Counted from the stretch's first letter, positions 45,438 to 54,043 are shown. The stretch: DNA of 64,000 nt from Nocardia blacklockiae (GCF_015477355.1 NZ_JADLRJ010000003.1:662928-726927), one strand, 5' to 3'. The notes: generated from the sequence alone by a model not told the origin. Translations and numbers: made by a program.

Positions 45438-46178
45438 TCACGGCTGCTTCGGCCGTCGCGCACCCGGGGTCAGCGTGGTGTTGAGGCCGGCGAGCAGGAT
45501 ATCCATGCCGCGTTCGAGTTCGGTGGCGCCGTCGTAGGCGGACAGCTGTGTGGCGAGTCCGCGCACCAGCGGGAAGTCGCCGATCGGCAGATGGTGTAGT
45601 CCGAGCCGCAACAGATCGGTGGCTTCTTTCGGGCGTTCCACGATTTCCTGTAGCTCGTTGAGTACGTGCCCGTAGAGGAACACGAACAACGCGCGGTAGA
45701 TGCGCAGGGCGTCGCCTCCGCTGAAGTCGGCGCGGGTGAGTAGTTCCAGCATGTGTTCCAGCGGGCGCAGCGTGCCGAGCGGCCGTAGGCCGAGCGGGGT
45801 GGCCAGCGGCCTGGTCACCAACAGCGGCACCACATGCGGGTGCGCCACGGCCAGCCGCCGGAAGTCCCGGGCGACGACGCGTACCTGGTGGCGCCAGTCG
45901 GGGTCGGTGGGGTCGACGGTCAATTGCTCGAGCACCAGCTCGGTGACGCCGTCCAGCACCGCCGCCTTGCTGGTGGCATGCCGGTACAGCGCCATCGGGT
46001 CGCGGCCGAGCATCTTGCCGAGATACCGCATCGATAACCGATCGATACTGCCGCGGTCGATGATCTCGAGCGCGGCGGCCAGGATGGCCGCGCGGGTCAG
46101 CTGGTGCGCGCGGGGTTTGACGATGGGGTCGTCCGGTCGGTCCGGGAGGGCGAAGGGGCCCGCTCTGGTGTCGTTCAT
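45438..46178 (-). CDS. TetR-family regulator, paralogue of the preceding gene
   Basis: The 246-aa protein has HTH SIDRLSMRYLGKMLGRDPMALYRHATSKAAVLDGV and shares HVLNELQEIVERP and LGLHHLPIGDFPLVRGLATQL with its neighbour. It is divergent from the second desaturase, with a compound TGTAG/CTACA operator between them, so it probably controls that desaturase and itself. The two paralogues meet tail to tail 19 bp apart. Confidence 0.9.
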   Translation of the reverse strand: MNDTRAGPFALPDRPDDPIVKPRAHQLTRAAILAAALEIIDRGSIDRLSMRYLGKMLGRDPMALYRHATSKAAVLDGVTELVLEQLTVDPTDPDWRHQVRVVARDFRRLAVAHPHVVPLLVTRPLATPLGLRPLGTLRPLEHMLELLTRADFSGGDALRIYRALFVFLYGHVLNELQEIVERPKEATDLLRLGLHHLPIGDFPLVRGLATQLSAYDGATELERGMDILLAGLNTTLTPGARRPKQP

Positions 46179-46218
46179 CGCTGGCTCCGTCCGTTCGGCT
46201 GCCGTTCGCTACGATGTC

Positions 46219-46252
46219 ATACTACATTGTAGACAGACACTGTAGGAAGACC
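46219..46252. promoter_or_regulatory. Compound TGTAG/CTACA operator, copy 2
   Basis: ACTACATTGTAGAC followed 10 bases later by TGTAGGAAG, matching copy 1 at 42,679 at most positions. It lies between the TetR gene and the desaturase gene. Confidence 0.65.
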
Positions 46253-46290
46253 TAGGCTGTAGTTGGCAACCGAATTCGAGGGTATGAACT

Positions 46291-47502
46291 ATGGCAATCA
46301 CCGAAGTCGGTGTCTACGCACACCTGAGCCCCGCCGATGTCGAGGCACTCGGGCGGGAACTCGACACGATCCGGCGCGATATCGAGGATCAGCGCGGCTC
46401 GCGCGACGCGGCCTACATCCGGCGCACGATCGCCTTCCAGCGGACCCTCGAGGTAGCCGCGCGGCTGACCATCGGCGTGAGCAGGGGAAGGCTGGGCTGG
46501 ATACTGGGCACCGCCGCGCTGGCAACGGCCAAGAGCATCGAGAACATGGAGCTCGGCCACAATGTCGGCCACGGCCAATGGGATTGGATGAACGATCCCG
46601 AAATCCATTCCGGCAACTGGGAGTGGGATATGGCCGGGCTGTCGGCACAGTGGCGCTACGCCCACAACTTCCGCCACCACGTGTACACGAACGTGCTCGG
46701 CATGGACGACGACATCGGCTTCGGCGTGATGCGCGTGACCCGCGACCAGCAATGGCGACCGCGGCTGCTACTGCAACCGCTGCAGAATCTGTTCCTGGCG
46801 ATCACGTTCGAGTGGGGCATCGCCCTGCACGACCTGTACTCCGAACGTGACCGCGCGGCCACGACCGAGGGGAAACACGCGCAGACCGCGGCGCTCGCCC
46901 GGAAGATCGTCAGGCAGGCCGGTAAGGATTACGTGCTGTTCCCGGCGCTGAACCGGCGGCGATGGCGCCGCACGCTCGGCGCGAACGTGGTGGCCAACCT
47001 GGTGCGCAATCTCTGGGCGTATGTGGTGATCTTCTGCGGCCACTTTCCCGACGGCGCGGAGAAATTCGCGCCCACAGTGGTCGAGGAGGAGTCGAAGGCC
47101 GAATGGTATCTGCGGCAGATGCTGGGCACCGCCAACTTCGACGCCGGGCCGGCGCTGGCCTTCCTGAGCGGGCACCTGTCCCATCAGATCGAGCACCACC
47201 TCTTCCCCGATCTGCCCAGCAACCGATACGCCGAGATCGCCCGACGGGTCCGGGCGCTGTGCGACAAATACGACCTCCCCTATACGACCGGCCCACTGCT
47301 GCGCCAATACCTGCTGACCCTGCGGACCATTCACAAACTGGCGCTGCCGGACCGCTTCCTGACCGCCACCCCCGACGACGCACCCGAGACGGCCTCGGAA
47401 CGAAAATTCCACGACTACAACGCCTTCCACGCCGACGAGAACTCGACCGGCCGGTGGGGCCTGCGCTCGTCGCTGCGCGCGGTGGGGACGGCGCGTGCGT
47501 GA
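46291..47502 (+). CDS. Membrane fatty acyl desaturase, second copy
   Basis: The 403-aa protein has the three histidine boxes: H90-x3-H94 (GHNVGHG), H125-x3-HH130 (HNFRHH) and HQIEHHLFPDLPSN in the C-terminal half. It is homologous to the desaturase at 38,802 across most of its length but differs in the second box surroundings. Divergent from a TetR gene with a shared operator, so expression is probably controlled by a fatty acid or related signal. It acts in the cytoplasmic membrane. Confidence 0.93.
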   Translation: MAITEVGVYAHLSPADVEALGRELDTIRRDIEDQRGSRDAAYIRRTIAFQRTLEVAARLTIGVSRGRLGWILGTAALATAKSIENMELGHNVGHGQWDWMNDPEIHSGNWEWDMAGLSAQWRYAHNFRHHVYTNVLGMDDDIGFGVMRVTRDQQWRPRLLLQPLQNLFLAITFEWGIALHDLYSERDRAATTEGKHAQTAALARKIVRQAGKDYVLFPALNRRRWRRTLGANVVANLVRNLWAYVVIFCGHFPDGAEKFAPTVVEEESKAEWYLRQMLGTANFDAGPALAFLSGHLSHQIEHHLFPDLPSNRYAEIARRVRALCDKYDLPYTTGPLLRQYLLTLRTIHKLALPDRFLTATPDDAPETASERKFHDYNAFHADENSTGRWGLRSSLRAVGTARA

Positions 47503-47750
47503 GGAACACCACGGGCACGGTGGTCGTCGCGGCCTTCGACCCGGCCCTGGTGGCCGGCGTCGCGGAGGGTCTGTGCAGGCGGTGCGTCGCTGCCTGGATC
47601 CGTCCGTGCCAGGTGTTTCCGGCCCTCGAGCGTGGGCGGGCCGCGAAACAGCCGGCGTGCGAAGCCCTTCGCTATCGCTTCATCACCGGTGCGGCGATCG
47701 GGGCGAGGGCGACAGGTTCGCGATCCCGGCATCCGCAGGACCAGTGCCTC

Positions 47751-48809
47751 CTATTCGAGGTAGTCCCGAAGCAACTGTGAGCGTGATGGGTGACGTAGCT
47801 TCGACATCGTCTTCGACTCGATCTGCCGGATTCGCTCGCGGGTGACGCCGTAGACCTTCCCGATGTCGTCGAGCGTTCGAGGCTGCCCATCACCCAGGCC
47901 GTAGCGCAGGCGCACGACACCGGCTTCGCGCTCGCTGAGCGTGTCGAGTATCGACCCCAACTGCTCTTGCAGCAGGGTGAACGCTACCTGCTCGACGGCG
48001 ACGACAGCCTCGGAGTCTTCGATGAAATCGCCGAACTGGCTCGTGCCCTCGTCACCGAGCGTCTGGTCCAGCGAGATCGGTTCCCGTGCGATTCGCCGGA
48101 CCTCGAGAACCCTCGCGGGTGTAATACCTATTTCTGCGGCAAGCTCCTGGGCTGTTGCCTCGCGCCCCAGCTTCTGAAGCAGTTCGCGCTCCACCCGCCC
48201 GAGCTTGTTGATGATCTCCACCATGTGCACGGGGATTCGTATGGTGCGGGCCTGGTCGGCCATGGCGCGCGAAATCGCCTGGCGAATCCACCAGGTGGCA
48301 TAGGTCGAGAACTTGAATCCTCTGGCGTAGTCGAACTTTTCGACCGCCCGCACCAGGCCCAGATTGCCCTCCTGGACCAGGTCGAGGAAGGCCATGCCGC
48401 GCCCGCTGTACCGTTTGGCGATCGACACCACCAGCCGCAGATTCGCCTCCAGCAGATGATCTTTGGCCGCGATGCCGTCCCGCGCGATCCAGGTCAGGTC
48501 CCGGCGGCGCGCGACCGTGAGACCCGCGGGCTCCTCGCCTTCGGTCCGTAGTTTCTGCACCGCATACAGGCCGACTTCGATCCGGACCGCGAGATCGACC
48601 TCCTCGGCCGCGGAGAGCAGGGGAACTCGCCCGATCTGCTTCAGATACGCCCGCGTCGAGTCCCCACCGGAGGTGAGCTCGGCCTCCTTACGCGCCCCAC
48701 GCAGCGCCGCAGACTCGTCCTCATCCCAGATGTCGTCCACGGCGTCATCTCGCCCCGCCAAGACGCCGGTGGAATCCTGGTCATTTGCTTCGCTTGCGGT
48801 CGTTGCCAC
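47751..48809 (-). CDS. Group 2 sigma-70 family RNA polymerase sigma factor (SigB/HrdB-like)
   Basis: The 352-aa protein lacks the acidic region 1.1 of principal factors but has regions 1.2 ([25 protein letters not shown]), 2 ([38 protein letters not shown] and [12 protein letters not shown]), 3 and 4 ([41 protein letters not shown]). It would direct RNA polymerase to near-consensus promoters such as TTGACA-N17. GTG 48809 is chosen because GGAGAGG lies 6-12 bases upstream. Neighbouring desaturase and YihY genes suggest a stress regulon. Confidence 0.94.
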   Translation of the reverse strand: MATTASEANDQDSTGVLAGRDDAVDDIWDEDESAALRGARKEAELTSGGDSTRAYLKQIGRVPLLSAAEEVDLAVRIEVGLYAVQKLRTEGEEPAGLTVARRRDLTWIARDGIAAKDHLLEANLRLVVSIAKRYSGRGMAFLDLVQEGNLGLVRAVEKFDYARGFKFSTYATWWIRQAISRAMADQARTIRIPVHMVEIINKLGRVERELLQKLGREATAQELAAEIGITPARVLEVRRIAREPISLDQTLGDEGTSQFGDFIEDSEAVVAVEQVAFTLLQEQLGSILDTLSEREAGVVRLRYGLGDGQPRTLDDIGKVYGVTRERIRQIESKTMSKLRHPSRSQLLRDYLE

Positions 48810-49049
48810 ATTCGCCTCTCCGAGAGATCCGGGCGGCATCGCGATTCGAAAAACAGGACCGCAGAGAGGCCTCGAGCGGCTCGGCAATCACCGGGACCCA
48901 ACGACCAGCGTACTGGTCAATAGCGGGATGCTGTTGTCTGTGTTGGAAAGCGGTGCCAGGCAACCAGTCTGGGCCACCGGCCAACGTGTGGTCCTGTGGG
49001 TCCGGCCTCGCTTCTCCCGTCGCTGCACGACCGCTCGCCGCAACACGAC

Positions 49050-49290
49050 GCAAAAGGGGTGCCAGGTTCGTAACCGAACGTGCGTGCCAGCTCGTCGGAC
49101 CATTCCCATTGCCGATCGGCAAGGGAGAACCGGAACTCGCCCGCGTTGGAGCACTCCTCATCACCGACAATGCTGCCGAGCACCGTGGCCAACTGCGGAT
49201 CGAGCTTTCTATCGTCCAACACCGCCTCAGTATCCGCCCGGCGGCCCGGCGGGCGACACACCGGGCATGGAACTGATCCCCCTGGTCGAC
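49050..49290 (-). pseudogene. PAS-domain fragment
   Basis: The minus strand reads AGEFRFSLADRQWEWSDELA and then RTFGYEPGT, the typical opening of PAS domains in PAS-ANTAR or PAS-histidine-kinase proteins. The frame then loses similarity and stops, and no downstream ANTAR or kinase domain exists. It is a broken sensor gene upstream of the sigma factor. Confidence 0.6.
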
Positions 49291-49379
49291 TCATCTTGCA
49301 GCGGTTCTGTGGTCTTCAGGTCGAACGAGTGCTGGAGCCTTGATAGCGGGCATCGTTTCTCCATTGGTCGACTGCCATC

Positions 49380-49766
49380 GTGAAATCCACGGTGGCAGAG
49401 GTGGAATTCGCTACAAGAGGAATTTTGGCTACTCCCGTGCTGCGGTCGGTGGGTACGCGCTCGGCGACCGTCGGCCGTCTCGGGCTACTCGGGGCGCCGC
49501 GTAGGGCCTCGGCCAGATCAATCCTGTTGCCGCTACTCGCGCTACTGGGGCTGGCCGCCGGTGGGGTCGCGATCGGCGTCGCAATGCCGCAGCCGGTAGA
49601 GGTGGTGGCGGCAGTGTGCGTGCCGGCCTCGGCGGCGTCTCCGCTCGACTCGCAGCCCGGCGGTACCCGCAATCTCGGCGCCGAACCCCACCAGCCACCG
49701 ATGCGACCCACGACACACTGCCCGCGCGCGGGCGAATCACTGTGTTCCCCGTTTCGACCGCATTGA
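49380..49766 (+). CDS. Possible small membrane protein
   Basis: This 128-aa reading from a GTG has one hydrophobic segment (ILLPLLALLGLAAGGVAIGV) and a Pro-rich tail. No ribosome-binding site and no family. It ends 32 bp before the YihY gene. The other strand has a competing but weaker reading. Confidence 0.3.
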   Translation: MKSTVAEVEFATRGILATPVLRSVGTRSATVGRLGLLGAPRRASARSILLPLLALLGLAAGGVAIGVAMPQPVEVVAAVCVPASAASPLDSQPGGTRNLGAEPHQPPMRPTTHCPRAGESLCSPFRPH

Positions 49767-49798
49767 CTACGGGTATCGGTCGAGTCCGGAGGTTTGGA

Positions 49799-50677
49799 AT
49801 GTCGATCGGGTCGGAAAACGGAGCGCGCTATCGGGTGCTGCGGCGTGCCGAGGTGCGGCTGCTCCTGCGCACCGTGCGAGCGGCGTGGTCGGACGAACTA
49901 TCCGATTGGGCGGCGGCGCTGACCTACTACAGCATGTTGTCGCTGTTCCCGGCCCTACTGATCGCTCTCGTGATACTCAGCGTGGCGGGCCCGGCACCAG
50001 CCGATTCACTGGCGGGTGCGGCCGGGCGGCTCGGGCCCGACGGCGGTAAATCCCAACTGGCGGACGCCATTCGGCATCTGCAGGCGGTCAGGTCACTGTC
50101 GGGGCCGATGGCTGCTGCGGGGTTGCTGTCGGCGATCTGGACGGTGTCCACCTACCTGGGGGCCTTCATCCGGGCCGCCAACACGCTGTACGGGGTGCAG
50201 GAGAATCGGTCGAAATGGACGGTCGTGCCATTGCGGTTCGTCCTGGGGCTGGTGCTGGTGACCGCGGTTGTGGTCACCGCATTCGGCTTCGCGGTGACCC
50301 CGGAGGTGGCCGCGGGCGCCGGGCGTTTACTCGGCGTCGGATCGGCCGGGTTGCTGGTGTGGTCGATCGTGAAATGGCCACTGCTCGCGTTTCTGGTGAG
50401 CCTCACGCTGGCCCTATTGTATTGGGCGGCGCCGAACACGGCGGGTCAGCGGCTACGCTGGCCGACCTCGGGCAGCCTGATCGCAGTCCTGATCTGGATC
50501 GCCGCCTCGGCGGGACTGTCGGTATACGCCGCGCATTTCAACTCATTTAACCGAATCTACGGTTCGCTGGCCGCCGCGGTGATCGTTCTGGTGTGGTTGT
50601 GGCTCACCAACTTCGCGATCCTGCTCGGAGCCGTCGTCGACGCACAACTTAACCGCCAACGACGGCTCGAGACCTGA
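49799..50677 (+). CDS. YihY/BrkB-family membrane protein
   Basis: The 292-aa protein has about six membrane helices and family motifs: WSDELSDWAAALTYYSMLSLFPALL near residue 32, ANTLYGVQENRSKW, LLYWAAPNT and NSFNRIYGSLAAAVIVLVWLWL near the end. GGAGG precedes the ATG by 7 bases. Members are probably transporters; the substrate is unknown. Confidence 0.93.
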   Translation: MSIGSENGARYRVLRRAEVRLLLRTVRAAWSDELSDWAAALTYYSMLSLFPALLIALVILSVAGPAPADSLAGAAGRLGPDGGKSQLADAIRHLQAVRSLSGPMAAAGLLSAIWTVSTYLGAFIRAANTLYGVQENRSKWTVVPLRFVLGLVLVTAVVVTAFGFAVTPEVAAGAGRLLGVGSAGLLVWSIVKWPLLAFLVSLTLALLYWAAPNTAGQRLRWPTSGSLIAVLIWIAASAGLSVYAAHFNSFNRIYGSLAAAVIVLVWLWLTNFAILLGAVVDAQLNRQRRLET

Positions 50678-51840
50678 TCGAAGAAATCCTTCGCCGCATT
50701 TGCCGGTGAGAAGATGATCCGGCTTGGTGCCCGGATCGTGGCGCCGAGTCCGCGCGAGTTCATGGGTATCACTGGCGCACGGTGACCGACGTGCACGCCC
50801 TGTTCCCACCGCTTGCCTGTCTCCCGCTCAGCTGCGCAGGAGGGTGAGCACGTCGTTTTTGATTTTGGTCCTGGTGTCGGTGTCGGGGCTTCGACGTTGA
50901 GCCGCAGCAGTGGTTCGGTGTTCGACGGTCGCGGGTGAGTGAGCCCCCCATTCCGGGGTATCCGAGCCCCGCACACCCCGGCCGGGGCATCAACACGAAC
51001 AGGACGGCCATGACTCGACAACACCTCGACTGCACCCGCTTGGCCGGCCGTGATCGGCTCCCGCCCCAGAACGGGCCGGTGCATCGGCCGGCCCCCGTCA
51101 TGCCGGTGCCAGCCGCTGATCCGGGCTGCCGGGCTTCCCAAGGGGATTCGGATCCGTCCTGATATCGCGCTGCGAAGGGGGGTGAGCACGATGGCGGCGC
51201 CGGTGACGGCCATCCAGACCGGTAATGGGTAGAACAGGAGTCGCTCGGTGATTCCGACCTGCAGGCCGATCGTGAACAGGACTGTGCCGGTGAGCCCGGT
51301 CGACGCGCACACCGCCGACCAGAGTGCGGCGAGGCGGCGATGTTTCCACAGCCAGATCGCCAGCAGGATCAGCACGACGTGCCGGGATATCAGGGCGGGC
51401 AGGACGGCCAGGCCGTGGATGATGATGCCGTCGTTGGAGGGGAAGACCCCGGTGGCGGCGGTACTCGCGCCGATGATCACCGCGAGTGCGACGATCGACC
51501 ATTGCCGGCGCCCGTGCGGGATGTAGTGGCGGAATCCGATGGCCCCGATGATCGTCAGCAGGCCGAGTGCGACGAATGCCGCGTTCATGAGCAGGTGCAG
51601 CGGTGAGCACAGGTTCGGGGTGCAGGCGGTGATGCCGAGGTCGCTGATGGTGTCGTGGCGGAAGCTGTAGTCGCGCTTCCACGCGATCGCGGTCACGAAT
51701 TCGACGACCAGATACCCCAGCGCCAGTGTCCACGCGATTCCGGCGACGGTGTGGCGGAGCCGTCGAATATCCGGGAACGGCGGATCCGAAGCTGTTGATT
51801 CCTGCGCGGCTTGGCCGATGGTGTGCTCGACAATTCTCAC
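50557..51840 (-). CDS. DUF998 family membrane protein with a read-through C-terminal extension
   Basis: The first about 240 residues form a DUF998 protein with six helices (TVAGIAWTLALGYLVVEFVTA, SFRHDTISDLG, LIMNAAFVALG-like, GVFPSNDG). After that the frame continues through unrelated sequence, including a piece of a phosphomannomutase gene, and runs 121 bases antisense into the YihY gene. The natural stop is probably lost, so the C-terminal half is not native. Confidence 0.7.
   Translation of the reverse strand: MRIVEHTIGQAAQESTASDPPFPDIRRLRHTVAGIAWTLALGYLVVEFVTAIAWKRDYSFRHDTISDLGITACTPNLCSPLHLLMNAAFVALGLLTIIGAIGFRHYIPHGRRQWSIVALAVIIGASTAATGVFPSNDGIIIHGLAVLPALISRHVVLILLAIWLWKHRRLAALWSAVCASTGLTGTVLFTIGLQVGITERLLFYPLPVWMAVTGAAIVLTPLRSAISGRIRIPLGSPAARISGWHRHDGGRPMHRPVLGREPITAGQAGAVEVLSSHGRPVRVDAPAGVCGARIPRNGGLTHPRPSNTEPLLRLNVEAPTPTPGPKSKTTCSPSCAAERETGKRWEQGVHVGHRAPVIPMNSRGLGATIRAPSRIIFSPANAAKDFFDQVSSRRWRLSCASTTAPSRIAKLVSHNHTRTITAAASEP
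50828..50945 (-). pseudogene. Phosphomannomutase C-terminal fragment with frameshift
   Basis: One frame reads RPSNTEPLLRLNVEAP and the neighbouring frame continues DTDTRTKIKNDVLTLLRS and a stop. Together they make the normal end of a bacterial phosphomannomutase/phosphoglucomutase (R-P-S-N-T-E-P phosphate-binding motif). A one-base shift separates them and the rest of the gene is gone. Confidence 0.8.
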
Positions 51841-51977
51841 AAGGGTGCCGTTTTCGTGGGTGTCTGCCGACAGGTCCGCGAGCAGGCGGGCCGGGCGTCG
51901 GTGCGGCGAGTCGGCAACAGCTGAGGGGATGCTCAGTGTGTGCCGGCGTTGGCGGAGTTGAGGTTTCGGGAACCGGG

Positions 51978-52292
51978 TCAGCCGGTGTGGGCGGATAGCG
52001 AATGGGTTTCGATATCGAGGTCACCGCCCTGGGTGAGGAACGCGGTGTAGGTGACGGGCTGTTGGCTGGGGTCGTCGAGGGTGTCTTGGTCGTGCACTGT
52101 CAGGCAGGTCATGGCGCCGAAATTCACCAGCAGATACCGGTTTTCGACCGCGCCGGACTCGTTGGTGAGGGCGACGGTGAAGATTTGCCCGCGCGAGACC
52201 CAGTCGCGGGCGGCGGTGGCCACCTCCGACGGTTCGGTCGTGGGGAACTGCAGGCGGAAGGGCAGGGCGGGAGAGTCCAGGTAGGTGGTCAT
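51978..52292 (-). CDS. Small hypothetical protein
   Basis: The 104-aa protein begins MTTYLDSPALPFRLQFPTTE and appears mostly beta (VALTNESGAVENRYLLVNFG, CLTVHDQDTL). No membrane segment or known family. Its ATG at 52292 lies 140 bases from the TGTAG palindrome at 52,432, which could serve both strands. Confidence 0.5.
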   Translation of the reverse strand: MTTYLDSPALPFRLQFPTTEPSEVATAARDWVSRGQIFTVALTNESGAVENRYLLVNFGAMTCLTVHDQDTLDDPSQQPVTYTAFLTQGGDLDIETHSLSAHTG

Positions 52293-52431
52293 GGCGGATT
52301 CACGTCCGATCGGGTGGGTGTGTTCGGTTGTCGAGGTGCGCAGACGCGGGTGTGTCGGCGGTGGCGCCTGTCCGCGCGGTAAGTCGTTGATCGGGTGCCC
52401 TCTTACCTTTGGAGAACAACCCACCTTCGAT

Positions 52432-52476
52432 TGTAGACCTACGGTGTTGACATCGAGTGGGTGATGGGCGTGTACT
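52432..52476 (+). promoter_or_regulatory. Palindrome-coupled promoter 3
   Basis: TGTAGACCTACG (52432-52443, one mismatch in the palindrome), GTG, TTGACA (52447-52452), 18-bp spacer, TGTACT (52471-52476). It precedes the truncated leader at 52,519 and the DUF6131 gene. Confidence 0.7.
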
Positions 52477-52518
52477 TAAAGCTGTAACCGATCCGGGCGA
52501 AGGCTTGGAGGATCGCCA

Positions 52519-52581
52519 TGATCGTCGTCATCGGACTCGTGGCCGCGTCCTTATCGGCAACCCCGCATCTTGCCGCGTGAC
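52519..52581 (+). pseudogene. Truncated copy of the 54,044 membrane gene
   Basis: GGATCGCCATGATCGTC and TCATCGGACTCGT match the start of the gene at 54,044 (MIVIIGLV versus MIVVIGLV), but the frame stops after 20 codons. Confidence 0.55.
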
Positions 52582-52613
52582 ATCTCACGCACCACCGAAA
52601 TCAGGTATCGCCC

Positions 52614-52769
52614 ATGATCATTCTCGGAGTCATCCTCCTCATCGCCGGATTCCTGTTCGGCATCCCGCTCCTCATCACCGCCGGAATCATCGTCCTGATC
52701 GTCGGATTGGCGCTGATGGTGGCCGGGCGAACCGGGCACGCCGTCGGCGGCCGCCGCCACTACTACTGA
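52614..52769 (+). CDS. DUF6131-type 51-aa membrane protein
   Basis: MIILGVILLIAGFLFGIPLL begins a two-helix hydrophobic protein ending VAGRTGHAVGGRRHYY. The GGRRHY(Y/W) end and the length are those of small actinobacterial DUF6131 proteins, which have no known function. It acts in the membrane. Confidence 0.7.
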   Translation: MIILGVILLIAGFLFGIPLLITAGIIVLIVGLALMVAGRTGHAVGGRRHYY

Positions 52770-52854
52770 TCGACTCCGGCGCCGCCGGTCGACATCGACT
52801 GCGCGGCAATCCATTCCGACCAAGCCGTCCGGCATCCGACGACACGGAGACCGC

Positions 52855-53118
52855 ATGAGTACATACGCAAACAACCGCAGGAGGATACGCGGAGGTAGCC
52901 GTTCGCGACTGACCAGTGTCGTCACGGTGCTGGTGTTCGTGTGGCTGATCATCGGCGCTATCGCCGGCGGGCAGCGGCACTACTACACCAGCGCACCGAC
53001 CAACTGCGCGGGCACCGGAACCATCGCGGTCACCGTTGTCGCCGGGCCGCTCAACTACCTGGGCATGAACCCGAAAGTCGGCAACTGCCACGTCGATGTG
53101 CCCCAACCCAGTCAGTGA
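52855..53118 (+). CDS. Small membrane-anchored or exported protein
   Basis: This 87-aa protein has a basic start (NNRRRIRGGSRSRL), one helix (SVVTVLVFVWLIIGAIAGG) and a short outer part with two cysteines (NCAGTGTIAVTVVAGPLNYL ... GNCHVDVP). Similar proteins exist in mycobacteria. Its stop overlaps the GTG of the next gene by 4 bases. Confidence 0.7.
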   Translation: MSTYANNRRRIRGGSRSRLTSVVTVLVFVWLIIGAIAGGQRHYYTSAPTNCAGTGTIAVTVVAGPLNYLGMNPKVGNCHVDVPQPSQ

Positions 53119-53351
53119 TCACGGAATCGGCGGCGGTTGCGCCACCGGCGGCCGGTGAGCCGGATCCGGCAGTAGCGAATGCGCTTGCCGCACTGCCGGA
53201 TCCGCAACGCCGCCTCCTCGTGCTGGTCCACGACCGGCATTTCTCGTGCTCCCAGGCAGCCGTGACTACTCGAGTTCCCGAATCCGTTGTCAAACAACAG
53301 CTTCACGATTGTTTGCACGCGATCAGGGCGCACCTGGCTCGAGTGCGGTGA
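53115..53351 (+). CDS. Sigma-region-4-like small protein
   Basis: The 78-aa protein has an Ala/Pro-rich start and then LPDPQRRLLVLVHDRHFSCSQAAVTTRVPESVVKQQL and HDCLHAIRAHLARV. This has the pattern of sigma-70 region 4, a -35-binding HTH, without region 2. It could be a remnant of an ECF sigma factor or a stand-alone DNA-binding protein. Translationally coupled to the preceding gene (GTGA overlap). Confidence 0.5.
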   Translation: MITESAAVAPPAAGEPDPAVANALAALPDPQRRLLVLVHDRHFSCSQAAVTTRVPESVVKQQLHDCLHAIRAHLARVR

Positions 53352-53444
53352 CTCGCAGACCGTGTGGTCCGCATCGAACCCGACATCGACACCGGCGTGC
53401 GCTACCTCGACACCGGGGCTGACGGTGCCGAGAATATTCGAATA

Positions 53445-53824
53445 TTATTGTGCTGGTTGTTGTTTGGTGCGGCGGCGGGTGTCGAGGTAGCTTTCACCGC
53501 CGCGGTGTGCATGGGCGAGTTGTTCGACGGGCCGGTCGACGTCGAAGGGGACGATCGTGGCCGCGGCGTTGGGGATACGGCTGATGGCCGCGGCGATGCC
53601 GTCGGCGGTGTGGTCGTGCAGCAGTCGCCCGATGATCGGACTGTAGGTGTGTCGCGGCAGCACGAGCGTGACCTCAGTGCCGGTGTCGGCGGCCAGGTCT
53701 GTGGTCACCGCTGCTCACCCAGCGCATCGGTCACCAACGGCGGCCCCAGCAACCGCCGTTTGAGCCGGTGTCCTAGCGACTCCGGCACCGCCGCTGAACC
53801 CTGCGGCCCGCGGGAGTCTTCCAT
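53445..53824 (-). pseudogene. APC-family permease with internal deletion
   Basis: The first 39 codons read MEDSRGPQGSAAVPESLG and HRLKRRLLGPPLVTDALGEQ, as at the start of actinobacterial APC amino-acid permeases. The reading then stops and, one base shifted, continues DTGTEVTLVLPRHTYSPIIG and RIPNAAATIVPFDVDRPVEQ, the cytoplasmic end of the same family. About 500 residues with all the membrane helices are missing. Confidence 0.75.
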
Positions 53825-53969
53825 GCCTCAATCATGAACGCGGCCAGGCACATCCGGCAGCGAATCCGATCGGGACCAGCGCAACGGCCGGTATTCACCG
53901 CCGATGCCGGCGTTACCTCCGAATTTCCTGGCGGCCGTCACAGTCCGCCACCCCTCAGGGGCTCTATCT

Positions 53970-54013
53970 TGTAGTCCTACAGTGTTGACATAACCGTGGA
54001 GGGGGCGTTTACT
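53970..54013 (+). promoter_or_regulatory. Palindrome-coupled promoter 4
   Basis: TGTAGTCCTACA (53970-53981), GTG, TTGACA (53985-53990), 17-bp spacer, TTTACT (54008-54013), followed by the leader CAACAGATCCGAGGGATCGC shared with 40,299-40,320. It drives the gene at 54,044. Confidence 0.78.
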
Positions 54014-54043
54014 GGAGGTAACCAACAGATCCGAGGGATCGCC

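Noticed and set aside
47503-47750. Reading frames between desaturase 2 and the sigma factor
   Set aside because: No ribosome-binding site, no recognisable domain and unbalanced composition; treated as intergenic.
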